Origin: Misgurnus anguillicaudatus
Lineage: Eukaryota; Chordata; Actinopteri; Cypriniformes; Cobitidae
Length of the DNA stretch: 64,000 bases
Assembly (NCBI RefSeq): GCF_027580225.2
Contig: NW_027395284.1
Span: forward strand, 949,478-1,013,477
Direction of reading: 5' to 3'
Under the pieces are notes generated by a model. That model had not been told where the DNA came from. It ran no database searches and saw only the letters and a list, made by a program, of their open reading frames with translations. Positions 23,901 to 36,051 of the stretch are shown in pieces. The number at the start of each line of letters is the position of its first letter. The first letter of the stretch is position 1. The position numbers and the translations under genes were made by a program.

Positions 23901-24743
23901 ATATATCAAAAGTGTCTAAAGGTGGTAGATCCTTTTCCTACTTAGCCCCTAAGCTCTGGAATGATTTACCAAATAATGTTCGAGTATCAGACACAGTCGA
24001 TCAATTTAAATCTAAACTTAAGACATTCTTCTTTAACAAAGCATTCACATAAAATGTCCAGTAAATGTACATTTCCCGCAGTAGTTAGTTTGTCTAGAAC
24101 AAAGCACTCACATACCTCATATAGGTAATATACTATTGCCGCAATAGTTAGCCTGTCTGGAACCGAGCCGACTTGAACCACTATAATGTTTGACACTTGC
24201 ATTGCATGCGAACGGCCCCTACGCTAATAGAATTCTGTTTTCTCTCAGTGTCTCGTCCTCGACCACGAGGACCATGAGACAAACAGACCCAGTTCCGGTT
24301 GCTGTGAAGATCATTGCATCACTGATCTACTGGCTGTCCTTCAACGTGATGACCAGCCGATGCCCGACCAACGACCACCGGCTAAACCAGTTTAATTCGC
24401 TTACCCGCCTCCTATCCCTACCGTTTCTATATATATATAAATATATATTAATTCCTCCCAAGGGTTTTTGTCCTTCTAGGACTTTTTCCCATTGGGTTTT
24501 TTTTTCCTAGAGGGTTTTTAGTCCCAGGGAGAGTCAGCCAACTTTGGCTTAACTTAGCACTTTACTGTATACGTTACATTATTAATATGCTCGCTTGTAC
24601 GGTTTACCCGCTTTCTCTACTTCTTATATTATCTATTGATTTTCTGTGTTCTCCTCTACATCTTCTCATGTAAAGCTGCTTTGCAACAATTAACACTTGT
24701 GAAAAGCGCTATATAAATAAAATTGAATTGAATTGAATTGAAC
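20050..24743 (+). mobile_element. L2-type LINE, near full length, degenerate
   Basis: Contains an ORF1 with zinc-like cysteines and an esterase-like domain, an ORF2 with endonuclease and reverse transcriptase, and a 3' end AAAGCGCTATATAAATAAA followed by (TTGAA)n at about 24719-24743. That tail and the ORF1 esterase are typical of fish L2/CR1-group LINEs. ORF1 carries a frameshift, and ORF2 carries three frameshifts and one stop. The 5' boundary is estimated from the start of ORF1-like homology. Confidence 0.88.
21021..24052 (+). pseudogene. LINE ORF2: endonuclease + reverse transcriptase, broken
   Basis: The APE-type endonuclease is at 21190-21850, with LNIRSL, TETWL, GRGGGVA, YRPPG, VGDFNIHVD and SDHCLL. 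Frame slips occur near 21850 and again near 22057. The reverse transcriptase spans about 22550-23600, with FRPISNLPF, GFRPHHSTETALL, LLDLSAAFDTIDH and the catalytic [12 protein letters not shown] at 23028-23030 interrupts the frame where the family usually has Trp. A third slip near 23925 moves the C-terminus, which ends at 24052. Reading through these lesions gives a typical L2 ORF2 layout. The element can no longer encode an active protein. Confidence 0.88.
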
Positions 24744-24896
24744 TATTTACTGGTTGATTATTAGCATTAATATTAATGAGATGCTGGCTGTTTATTAATG
24801 CTTAGCACATATCTGATTCTGCAAAACTTTATTCTACGTCCTTTACCCTCCCCATTTCTACCAATACTTAAAATTAACAACTTCTTTAGTATTAAT

Positions 24897-27800
24897 TAGG
24901 GGTGCACCGAAATTTCGGTCGCCGAAAATTTCGGCCGAAAATGGCATTATCGGTTTCGGGCCGAAATAAAAAATCCAGCCGAAAATGTAAACCGAAAATG
25001 AATGTCAACCGCGCCCCTTTCATCTGTGCGCTAGCGCTTGGGTTTCACTCAGCCTCACGGTGATCAGTCGTCTCCCACCCCTCCCCTTCGTGCTCAAGCA
25101 GGTTTCACTCAGGGGCTGTTTACACTTGGTATTAAGATGTGTTTTCATCGATCGGATCACAAGTGGACGAGAGAGGCACATGACGTTTACACCTGGTATT
25201 TAAATCCGTCTCTTTTGTCCACTTTCGACCACTTCTGTGCTGAATACTATGAGGGGGTGGTCTGTGAGACGGTGGGCGAGTCTCTCTGCTGTCATTCAAA
25301 CCCGAGCGGGAGTAATTATGAGTTTATATGGACACAAACTAATATAATGTCGGAGTGCACTGCTTGTTTAGCAAGTAAACATGCTGCACAGTGTTTTGTA
25401 CATGAGTATGTAAGAGCTTTCTTTGAATTTTCAGCGCAATTGATGAAATAGGATCGCGCAACTGTCAGACGCTTTCAAAACGAAACTACGGAGATCAGCC
25501 GCTTAGTTTTTATCAATGAAAGGCTAAAAATAGCGCTGTTCACCGAATGTTCACGCCAGAAGTCAAAAAAGACGTGAAACTTGTGTTTAACTTCTTCCAC
25601 CCTGAAGCTATTTTGGGGATTTTCGCCTGGATTTGGCCTACCCAATTTCAAAAGCTTCCCATACCCACATGCAGAGGTTTACATACAAATGTTTGGTATC
25701 ATTTTACAGGAAACCCTTTGAAATTACATAAAACACTGTTGAAAGTGCTAAACATGGTTGTATGTGATGTCAGTCCTCTAATAAACACAAAAATAAATAG
25801 GCGCTTTTTGATGTTTTTTTTCTAAAGTTTTTATTTAAAAGTGTATAACTCTGGCCCTGAGTGCCTCAGCTCCCTGCAGACAGTTTTGTTTGATTCCAGC
25901 AATTGCCAGCTTACAGAGGAAAAAAGAATTTTTTCTCTATCATAATCTATGCAAAAGTTATTTTACTCCAACTGATGGGAGGAATAATTCCCTTTTTGTA
26001 TACAATTTCTGCCTAAAAACATTTGAAGTGCTCCCATAACCACATACAGTGGAATAAATGCAATTGCTTTATATCATTTTAAAGAAAACCCTTTGAAGTT
26101 ACATAAAAAGCTGCTGTTTGTGACAAATAGTGTTATTTATGTTGTTTTTCATATGATAAAACACCAAATTTTCTTTTTATATGTTGTAAATACTGCCTCT
26201 GATAGTGTATAACTCTGGTTCTGGGTGCTCTAGCAGACTGCAGACAGTTCTGGTTGTTACCAGCAGCAGACAGTAAACACCCAAAAAAAGAATGATCTCT
26301 TTAGCATGTCGCATTCAAAAGTTATTTTCATTTTACTGAAGTGTCCGAAAATACATTTTTCATATAAATATTAATTTTTTGTTTTGGACATATAATAAAT
26401 AACAAGGGATTATTCATGCACACAACCTAAGAAAATGCTGTGAATGGACTCATTGTTTAGAGTAGGACCTAAGAGAAAAGATGGTGTATCATTTGTGGCT
26501 ATATGTGCTATCTGAGGCAGTCCACACTCAATTTTCCCATATGTTTACAAAAGACGATTTTTTACCTTATTATTCATTCAACTATTGTTGGATATGTGTT
26601 GATAATAGAACAAAAATAACGCTGTAGCCTTATTCCTGAGAATGAGAGCTTTCATTTGATATAAGACTTGCCCATGTTTGTCATACTTGAAAAATATGAA
26701 ATATGTGAATATTAAATCATATAAAAAATTATGGGGGGGGGTGATAGTGTAAATTAAGTGTAAATAACTTTCTTACAGTAAAAGATTTCTCAAAGTGATG
26801 CATATCTGGAGAAAGTAGAGAGTCTAAGCTTTCAAACAGTATCTCATATGTGTTACTGGGGTCCATGATGGACCATTAAAGATTAAAAGAATATTTTATT
26901 TGAGTCAAAATACGAAATTTTGTACCCGGGACTGGGTCCTCAGGGTTTAAGAGGTTAATACCTCAGATTAGATAAATGGGCGGAAAGAAGGCGGTCGCGT
27001 GTGGCTGTTCGAACGCATTCAACCACATGTGCGTTCCGCAGCTCCAAAGCGATCCGATCGAAAGTGATTTCGACCACCTCTGGATGTGGTTGAAAGTGGT
27101 CGAAAGTGGACGAGCTCAAAACGTTTTGAACACCGTTTACACCTGGCATTAACGTCGTCCACTTGTGATCCGATCGACGAAAACACATGTTAATGCCAAG
27201 TGTAAACAGCCTCTCAGGGTCCAGCTGTTTGCATGCGTCTCCAAAGATTAAGAATGTCTTGATGTGTAAACTTTAGAGAGAGTCGCGCTATGTGTCTCTT
27301 ACTGTAATCCATTAACGTACATTTGGCGAATAAAGCAATGAAACACAACGTAACGTTTTTATGTGGAGCGACTGTTGCGCTGTTTGGGATTCACCATCAG
27401 TCTCTGTATATGCATGCGTTTAAGTGCCCTTAAAGCCGAAAGTATACTAGGGACGTCCGCGTATGCGCGCCATCATTTTCATCATCAGGAGGGTCCGCGG
27501 CCGGCCGCACGGACCGTCCGCGTGCAGCCCAAAATTTGAGACCGCACGGACAGTGCGCGTACAGTCCGCGTACAACATCGCATGCGCGTGAAAATATTTA
27601 GACAGGACACTCCACTACAAACAATTATACAAAGGAAATAGACAGCATTTGCACAGATACTATCGTTTTTCTTCTTTAATTTTATTTCATCCATAAACAG
27701 AAAGCTGTGGAGCATGTTTGTTACCATATTGTTTGATTCCTGTTCTTTGTTGTCTTCTTGTTTGTTCTAAACTGTGTTTGCAATGGTGGATCGGTTTCTT

Positions 27801-28477
27801 TTCTTCACCTATCCTAATGTTTTAATGTACTGTAAATGTCTCCAAATCAGTGCTGCACTAGAGTAATAATTTGAATAGAGACGCGTTTAAAAAAAACAAG
27901 CAAACATAAATTCTCTCTGTTATTGACAGGGCACATATAAACAAAATTCTCTCCACAGTATTCTTTTTCTAATAAAAACATTTGTTTATGTCTGTATAGA
28001 TTACAGTCAGATTAACCTACTGAAGTCTGTGTCATTAATGTTGATCAAACAACCCATGACAAAGAGACAAATAGCTCAAAAAAATAATAATATATTTAAT
28101 TTATTGTGTTATGATTAATTTAATTTGATTTCTGTACCTAATGCTAATTTCAGACCTTATCAATGTACAACTTTGTTCTCTTTTATAAATGTTTGCAATT
28201 TCTTTATTGTTTATTAGATTTTTCCCACCTGCTTTTTGCTGATCCGAAAAATAATCTGATCTGTGCCTCAAAAACTGTAATGTGATCCGAACTGTGAGTT
28301 TTTTTTATCCGTCACACACCCCTAGTAAAGTTAGCACACAGTGATAGCCATAAATGCAATTGTACTAATAATTGGCATAATAATTTATTTCGGTGTTTCG
28401 GTTTCGGTTTTTCGGCCTTGGTTTCCTTTTTTCGGTTTTCGGTTTCGGCCAAGAATTTTCATTTCGGTGCATCACTA
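24897..28477. mobile_element. hAT element, GGGGTGCACCGAAA ends
   Basis: The left end is TAGGGGTGCACCGAAAT and the right end is its near-complement (ATTTCGGTGCATCACTA). Direct repeats GTATTAAT at 24889-24896 and 28478-28485 give an 8-bp TSD. Both subterminal regions are packed with TTTCGG/CCGAAA words. No transposase is present, so the element is non-autonomous. Its interior holds another inverted-repeat element and GC-rich CGTCCGCG fragments near 27440-27590. Confidence 0.85.
25112..27213. mobile_element. Nested element with GGGCTGTTTACACTTGG ends
   Basis: Long imperfect inverted ends: the left reads GGGCTGTTTACACTTGG and then GATCACAAGTGGACGA, and the right end is the complement. It is flanked by CTCAG or TCA, so the exact duplication is ambiguous. 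Inside, 25550-26940 is AT-rich sequence ending in GGGTCCTCAGGGTTTAAG, which looks like another repeat family. No protein was recognised. Confidence 0.65.
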
Positions 28478-28485
28478 GTATTAAT

Positions 28486-30536
28486 AAGCAGTATTTGGAG
28501 TATATTGAGGCAAAAGTAGTTAATAGTTATTTAATAGAGATGATTGGACCCTAAAGTGGGACCAGAATAATTGATGTACATTTATATATTATTTTTTCGA
28601 GCCATTTCAAGCCTATCCTTATATCATGTACTAAATAGGATTTAGAAAGTAATTAGTAATAAGTAATTAAATACTTTTTGAGAGAGTAATTTGTAAAGTA
28701 ATCTAATTACATTATTTAATATGTAATTAGTAACTAGTAATTTTTTTTTTTTTTGAGTAACTTACCCAACACTGATTCCTATGGACCTAGTTATTTTTAG
28801 TGTTATAAATGGCATTATAACAAAAAAATCATGACTGACAACAAGTCAGTCATTGAATAAACTTGATTCGGAACAGAAACGCACACAAACTGTGTTTCTG
28901 ACATGCATTATCAACACTGTGGAGAGAATTACACTACAATGTTCTGAACAGGGTTCATGTAAAGAAACACTGATCACTTGAACGGTGACTTCACAAAATT
29001 ATTATTTACAACAAAACAACATCAACAATATAAGAGCTTAAACCTTTATGACATTTTGCTAACAAATATTTAAGTAGTTAAAGTTCTTATCAGTTCTTAT
29101 TCTGTGATAAAGCCTAAAAAATAAAAATATTCAGGCGCAAAGAATTGTGGGTATTCCTTACAACATGTGCAAATAAATGTAAGTAAATTTTACTTAGATT
29201 TTTTAGTTTAATGGATTTAATATTTTTAATAAGTAAAATGAACTAAGATTTTTTACTTGAATCTGCTAAAGTTTTTGATTAAAATTTACTTAATTATTTT
29301 AGGACTATGTGCAGTGACTATAAAACAGTTAAATAATACAAGAAAATATCTAATAAGACTTACTATTCCCTCACAGTTCATTATTTACATGAATTAATTG
29401 TGTATTTATCATCATTTTACTTAGGAAAATCTAGTTCTCAATAAATGTTAATATTATTATGTAGAAATTATGAGAGTTAATCTAATAAATATTACTACAC
29501 CAAAAAGTTAATTTTTTCAGTGTATCGTGCAATAGATACGCCAAATTCCGATTTTGCGTGCATATGATACGCCAGTCCTTCCCATTCACTTATATGGCGA
29601 ATCGTTTCGTGTAGTTTTATTTATTGTTTTCTCATTTGTTTTCTGTTTTTTTTTTTACCACAATACATATACAACGAAAATATAATCCTTTTAAGAACAA
29701 TTTATTTGCACATGATTTACCTCAGGAATAGAAATTGCATGCAGAGAATGAACAAAAATTATCATAGGGGTGAGAGTCCTACAACACAAATACTGGAGGG
29801 CACGTTACATCTGCTTGCAAATAAAATCTATCATTAATCCATATTTGATGAAATATCACATTGGAGTCTGTCCATACAGGTGTTGTTCAGCTGTAAGACA
29901 TTATTATTTAGAGATTATTCAGTTGACAACATGATCATGTTGGTGTGGTTTTCCTCATCTGTGTATTTTTCGTGACAACACTGAATTGCTTCCTCTATGC
30001 CAGTGGCATTTCTAGTAAATGTGGTTATGATCAGTGGGGTAGATTACATTCGATTAATAGAGACAGATAAACATATGCATGCACGAGGACTCCTCATAAT
30101 GACTTTTATAAACTGTGTACACTGTAAAAAAAATCTGTAGTTTTTACGAAGAAATACTGGCAGCTGTGGTTACCAGAACAATTCTGTAAAAATACTACTT
30201 AAAACCGTAAAAACAACAACACCACAGTTGTACGCATTACATCGAACTTTTGTAAATTTTAAAAATCTTACCTGTATACAGAATTTCTTTGATTAATTAA
30301 CTGTTTAGAAACTCTTATTTTTTAATGGTAAAATGCAGATGTGATTGCCAGACAACCGCCCTAAAAATATATGAACATGTAAACAACTTTTTGTATTTCA
30401 TTAATTAATATAATTTTATTAATTTCTTAAAATATGCAGAAAACCACTATAATCCATGTGATGGAATAGACAGCTGCACAAAGAAACAAAGTTTGTTGTA
30501 AAATTATTACAAATTGTTTTCTAATTTCCCAGCTAG
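28486..30536. other. Repeat-derived intergenic sequence
   Basis: 28640-28780 carries the GTAATTAGTAA...GAGTAACTTACCCAACACTG type of fish repeat. 29160-29520 has TAAATTTTACTT-type remnants ending TTTTTTCAGTGTAT. 30120-30240 has CTGTAAAAA/CCGTAAAAAC words. No gene was recognised. Confidence 0.5.
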
Positions 30537-32864
30537 AAATTAAAAGTTCTAAGAACGTTCCCTGAAAGTTCCCAAATGTTCCCAAAAACATTCTGCCAAC
30601 GTTAAAAGTGTCCAGTTTTTTTTAAGTTCTAAGAACGTTTCTGTTGTCTGAACGTTAGTGTAATGTTAGATTTTATCATTTTTAAACGTTATGACAATGT
30701 CATGCTTTAATGTTCACACAATGTTTAAAACAACAACTGTTTATTATATTGACTTGTTTGATTGTTATGTAAATGATAGAGAAACATTGCATTTTATTAT
30801 TTTATAAAACATTATTTCTGAATGTTCAGTAAATATATTGCTGTAGAAAACACAATTCACTTATTAGGTTTAGATGTTGATGTTTTGTTTCATTTTAAGT
30901 CACCCTTATTGTGTTTGTATTAGTGTTTGTTTTAGTTGGGCTCTTGACCCTTGACTCAGTGTTTGCTAGTTTTTTTTCTGGTTGTGTTAACTTTGTGTTA
31001 ATGCACCACATTTGTTATGAACATGCAAAGTTAATAGTGTAATTCTGTGGTTGTTGGTACATAATGGTAAAGATCATCACCTAGTTAATTTAATAATCAA
31101 AAGTTTATTTTCTGCCATTAATGCAAATGAGATCCAGTGCTTTCATTAAGGAGTTTAATGCAGGGTTTACACCAAACGCGTTTTGGGCATCAAAATCGCG
31201 TCTACCGCGCCTAGTTTGCCGCTTGAACACTTGAATGCATTCGCGCGTGTAGAGCGGAGTAGACGCGCGGAAAAAGCAAGCATTTGACGCGCGTCCGAGG
31301 CAAACTCCGCTTCTTGTGGGAGGGGCAACTGCTGTGCGAGTGTCTGTTTGCAAGATGACTGATGTTGATTGTGCATGATGTTGAGTTACCAGTTTGTATT
31401 GGGTAACCTTACTATAGGGGGAAAATAAACGGCGCGGGTCGATAAACGTAACCTAACTCAAAAGTAAAGTGTGTATACAACTTACCAGGTTGCCCAAAGT
31501 CCTTACTGACACTCTTCAAAGCGAGGTCCTTTTTATTCCTGTGTCCTATAGAAATAAGAACTTGTGTCATATAGCTCCGAGTGACTGCTTGAATGAGTGA
31601 CTCTGGGCGGGGCTGCCACCACAGCAGCAGGCAGGCTCCTGATTGGTTAACGCGGCGCGAAATTCCGCCAAAGTTCAAAATTTTCAACTGGGGCGTCAGC
31701 CGCAAATTCGCGTGAACCGCAAAATGCACAAAAGCACCATTCGCGCGTACCGCGCACAACGCTCAATTCGCGCCTTTCGCGCAAGCTTCACGCGCGAATG
31801 AGGCAGAAACGCGTCTTCCGCTCCGCGCCGAACGCCTATTCCGCGCCGCGGGACCTCCTGACGCGCGTCAACACGTCTCCACATTGACTTAACATTGAAA
31901 TCACTCGCGCTTCACGCCTCTAGCGCGGTTGGTGTAAATGCACCATTAGACACTTTGGACAAAAATATCTGCTGTATAATTGGGATGCACAAACATCAAG
32001 AATCAGACTATGAATCTCAACCATGGTGACAAATAAAATTGTTTAAAAAATCCTTATTTATCCATGCTGCAGTGCATGCTGGGAGTCCTGAATGAGATTT
32101 GTAATTTGTTAATACCCAGCATGCATTGCAGTATGAAGTTTTTCATTTAATTGTCACCATGATTGAGATTCATACTCTGATTCTTGATGTTTGTGTATCC
32201 CAACTACACAGCGGATATTTTTGTCCAAAGTTTCTAAAACTCCTTAATGACAAACTGCTGTGAAGGCACTGGATCTCATTTACATTTTTGACAGAAAATA
32301 AACTTTTGATTAGTAAATGAATTAGGAGATGATCTTCACCATTATGTACCAACAACCGCAGAATAACACTATTAACTTTTCATAACAAATGTGGTGCATT
32401 AACACAAAGTTAACACAACCAGGAATAAACTAGCAAGCAAAAAGTCAAGTGTCAAGAGCCCAACTAAAAAAAACACTAATCACAATAAGGGTGACTTTAA
32501 ATGAAACAATACATCAACATCTAAACCTAGTAAGTGAATTGAGTTTTCTACAGCAATATATTTACTGAACATTCAGAAATAATGTTTTATAAAATAATAA
32601 AATGCAATGTTTCTCTATCATATACATAACAATTAATAAGTCAATATAATAAACAGTTGTTGTTTTAAACATTGTGTGAACATTAAAACATGACATTGTC
32701 ATAACGTTTAAAAATGGTAAAATGTAACATTACTTTAACGTTCAGACAACAGAAACGTTCTTAGAACTTAAAAAAACTGGACACTTTTAACGTTGGCAGA
32801 ATGTTTTTGGGAACATTGGGAACTTTCAGGGAACGTTCTTAGAACTTTTTATTTCTAGCTGGGA
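30537..32864. mobile_element. Large palindromic element, TCCCAGCTAGAAAT ends
   Basis: The ends TCCCAGCTAGAAAT and ATTTCTAGCTGGGA are followed inward by matching arms of about 750 bp that meet near 32098. The arms carry GTTCTAAGAACGTT words near the ends. The left arm is interrupted by a GC-rich insert (31158-31945). The core is homologous to the core of the hAT palindrome at 11170-11962 although the termini differ. No open frame of note. Confidence 0.8.
31158..31945. mobile_element. Harbinger-like insert, TTA TSD, CGCG-rich
   Basis: The inverted ends share TTTACACCAA with CGCG just inside. TTA flanks both sides (31155-31157 and 31946-31948). The opposite arm of the host palindrome gives the uninterrupted site. 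The interior is unusually rich in CGCG compared with its AT-rich surroundings. Open frames here overlap on one strand and are not protein-like. Confidence 0.65.
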
Positions 32865-32987
32865 TTACCATTTCCCTCTTCTGTCTATCCCTCCCACCAT
32901 TTATATTCAAAGAGCCCACTCTTAGACCTCCCATAGAAAAAAAGAGAAAGAGGGACAGACAACCAAAAAGTAACCTCCAAGCGTTAT

Positions 32988-33509
32988 TCATGATAAAGGT
33001 TGACATAATTTTATTTTTGTTAAAGCCTTTTTGCCCTTACTAGTTATATTTAACTTAGCTGCTTTCTTCAAAGTTGTAACATGTTTTCTTAAACGGTATC
33101 TCTTCCTTTCATCCAATAAGTCAAAACTGACCATCTTTTGCAATAATGTTGCTGACCTGATAAATTTATCTGTGTCAGCAAAATAATCATCAACCTTCAC
33201 AGACTGTCCAAATGTTTCATCCAGAAAATGATTTATATCCTCCAGAGAATACAAATCTCTCATCTTACTATATCCATCAACACTTTCTCCATCAGACTCA
33301 TCCTGATCCATTTCATCCATATCACTTTCTACATGACTACTCGCTTGACTATTTGACAAAAACAACCCTTCCTTCTCGTTAGTTTCAAACTGAACATTCT
33401 GCTGCACAGTAACACCCACTCTCAAGTTTTCACTTTCATCAATTTCACAAATGTTTTCATGCGAGGATAAAGTTGCTTTTGGCATAAATGCGGATGTCAT
33501 TTTAAGCAT
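32988..33509 (-). pseudogene. LINE ORF1-like fragment (Tx1/L1-like C-terminus)
   Basis: A 173-codon open frame with an acidic N-terminal half (ESDMDEMDQDESDGES). The C-terminal half contains INHFLDETFGQSVKVDDYF, DKFIRS and LDERKRYRLRKHVTTLKK. The pattern FLDxTxG...VxDxFxD..KF...KRxRLKKHxT resembles the C-terminal part of gag-like ORF1 proteins of fish Tx1-type LINEs, from memory of the family. There is no zinc knuckle and no ORF2 next to it, so it is a fragment. It could instead be a domesticated protein, but nothing here shows expression. Confidence 0.5.
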
Positions 33510-33712
33510 TGGTTTATATAACAGAATAACCCAGGAGTTGGGGTTAAGGTGAGGATGTCATTTTATGTAACAGAAAGTTGTTCTAACCCCAATCACAAGC
33601 AACAATGGCAAGCAAATAGGTAAAAGAATTTAGCAACCAATACGTGAAACTACCACAAAAACACTTGTGCCATAGACATGTGACAACGCAAAAACACGTC
33701 ACTTAAAGGGGT

Positions 33713-34144
33713 CATATGATGAAAATGTTAGCATTGCCACTTTGTAGGTGTGAGCAAAAACAGGTCATTGAAATTTGGCTTTCATTATGATGTCATAAGG
33801 ATATCTTATTAGAATAATACCGCCTCCTTAATCTGAACTCTGAAAGAGAGAGAAAAGAAGGACTTGACAGCACAATTGAGTTTGAATTACAACAAACCAC
33901 CATCATTGTGATCAGTGTTTGCACTTTATCCGCTCATTTGCATTTTAAAAAACACACCCAAAACGACACATTTTTGGACTTGACAGCACAATAGAGTTTC
34001 AATTACAATAAACCACCATAATTGTGATCAGTGTTTGCACTTCATCCACTCATTTGCATTTTAAAAAACACACCCAAAACGACACATTTTTGCTCAAACC
34101 TACAAAGTGGCAATGCTAACATTTTCATCATATGACCCCTTTAA
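33713..34144. mobile_element. TTAA MITE, GGGGTCATATGATGA subfamily
   Basis: A 432-bp element with ends TTAAAGGGGTCATATGATGA and its complement. About 115 bp of the interior (from GGACTTGACAGCACAAT) is duplicated in tandem at 33863-33976 and 33977-34093. A near-identical copy is at 36052-36493. Its empty site is visible near 35147 (ATCCCTTAAACGCTC). Confidence 0.85.
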
Positions 34145-34351
34145 ACGCTCGAAACATTTTGAGCTGGATTCAAACACAGTCACATTCCTATCTTAGCATA
34201 TCTGCGCTACTCACCTGACCAACGGTGAGCTCATACTGCCAGAAGCTGGCGGAAGGCTCAATATCTAGCACCAGTGCTGTGATTGGCTGAAACGCTCGGG
34301 GCACAGGGAGTGCCTTCCAGGCAGCGCTGCCTTGAAGGCTTCGTTGAGAGC

Positions 34352-34892
34352 TTAAAGGGGTCATAGGATGAAAATCAGACTTTTTTCATATTTAAGTGCT
34401 ATAATTGGGTCCCCAGTGCTTCTATCAACCTAGAAAATGTGATAAAGATCAACCCAGTAACTTTGTTTGGGTAAGCCATTTACTGCAAGCATGTGAAAAA
34501 TTAGGTCGTTCAGATTTCGCCTGTTTTGTGAGGTAGGTAGCATGGCGAATTATAATAATACCGCCCCCTTTATCTGCACTATCCAACCACAGCACTGCTA
34601 TTTATTTCAGAGAGTAAGAGGGAGAAAAGAAGAACTTGACAGCACAATTGAGTTTCAATTACAACAAATCACCATCATTGTGATCAGTGTTTGGACTTCA
34701 TCCGCTCATTTGCATTTTAAAGGAAACACCCCAAAACGGCTCACTTTTGCTCAGACCTACAAATTTGCAATTTTAACATGCTGTAATTAATTATCTGTGG
34801 GGTATTTTCAGTTAAATCCTCACCTTCACACTCTTGGGACACCAAAGATTTAACTTACATCTTAAAAAAATCTCATAATATGACCCCTTTAA
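34352..34892. mobile_element. TTAA MITE, long variant
   Basis: A 541-bp member with ends TTAAAGGGGTCATAGGATGA and a slightly diverged right end. It occupies the same TTAA of repeat R as the 360-bp copy at 9881. The empty allele is at 35358-35361. Confidence 0.83.
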
Positions 34893-35019
34893 AACACCAA
34901 CGAGTCAGGAGGTCAGCTCCTGCTGAAAAACTGCTACTTAAATCCAGGTGACTGGAACAAAATACTGGAGAGGACTTTTACTCCTGGCACATGGAGTTGA
35001 CACCTGCTAAATATTAGAC

Positions 35020-35470
35020 GAAAGCCACAAATCTAAGCCCCAAGCAACAATGGTAAAAAATAGGAAAAACAATTGCGCAACCAATACATGAAACTGGCAC
35101 GAAAAAAATTGTGCTATGGACATGTGAAAACGCAGTAACACATCCCTTAAACGCTCAAAACATTTCGAGCTGAACTCAGATACCGTCACATTCCTATCTT
35201 ACCATATCTGCGCTACTCACCTGACCAACGGTGAGCTCATACTGCCAGAAGCTGGCGGAAGGCTCAATATCTAGCACCAGTGCTGTGACTGGCTGAAACG
35301 CTCGGGGCACAGGGAGTGCCTTCCAGGCAGCGCTGCCTTGAAGGCTTCGTTGAGGGCTTAAAACACCAACGAGTCAGGAGGTCAGCTCCTGCTGAAAAAC
35401 TGCTAATTAAATCCAGGTGATTGGAACAAAATACTGGAGAGGACTTTTACTCCTGGCACATGGATTTGAC
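35020..35470. repeat. Dispersed repeat R, copy 3, both MITE sites empty
   Basis: It follows copy 2 directly and in the same direction. It gives the uninterrupted reference for both TTAA insertion sites: ATCCCTTAAACGCTC near 35147 and GGGCTTAAAACACC near 35358. Confidence 0.78.
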
Positions 35471-36051
35471 ACCTCTGCCCCCAAGCTCCCAAAAAGTGAG
35501 GTGAAATATTTTTTCCCCAAAAAATAAAAAGTCATGCCATAGAGGGTTAAGAGAGTTTTCTACAATCCTGGTACCCAGCATGCATTGCGGCATGAAGCTT
35601 TGTTGTTGACTGTCACCATTGTTGCGTTTCATAGGCAAATTGAAGTGTCCCTAAAGGTTACGGAAAATGTCTTGTAAATCTACATAATGTTCAGTTTTTG
35701 AATAAACGGAAATGTCTGTAAACATAACGGAAAAAGCACTGGTAATTTTCTGCCAGGACATTATCCGTTTTTTTACGGATTATTTTTTTAGAGTGTAATA
35801 TAATTTTATTCATTTCTTAAAATATGCAGAAAACCACTATAATCCAGGTGATGGAATAGACAGCTGCAACAAAGAAAAAAAGTTTGTTGTGAAATTACAA
35901 ATTGTTTTCAAATTTTTTGCCAACAACTTAAAAAGAGACAGTGGACATACACAAAGATTGTATCATACAAACAAATACAAAACAACATCAGGGTAAGTTA
36001 TTAAATCACTCAGTGTCTATGAGTCCATTTTACAGAGTTCAAAAGTGACAC
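35471..36051. other. Intergenic, no gene recognised
   Basis: Contains remnants with ACGGAAAATG/ACGGATTATT words near 35655-35795 and a segment (35810-35900) that also occurs near 30415-30510. No gene. Confidence 0.45.

Larger units (their letters stand above)
33590..34995. repeat. Dispersed repeat R, copy 2, with two MITE insertions
   Basis: Homologous to 9550-10345 and to 35020-35470. Two TTAA sites are both occupied (33713-34144 and 34352-34892). The following copy has both sites empty. Confidence 0.78.

Noticed and set aside
25038..25825. Open frames of 137 and 92 codons inside the hAT element
   Set aside because: They cross the boundary of a nested element and have no transposase or other domain.
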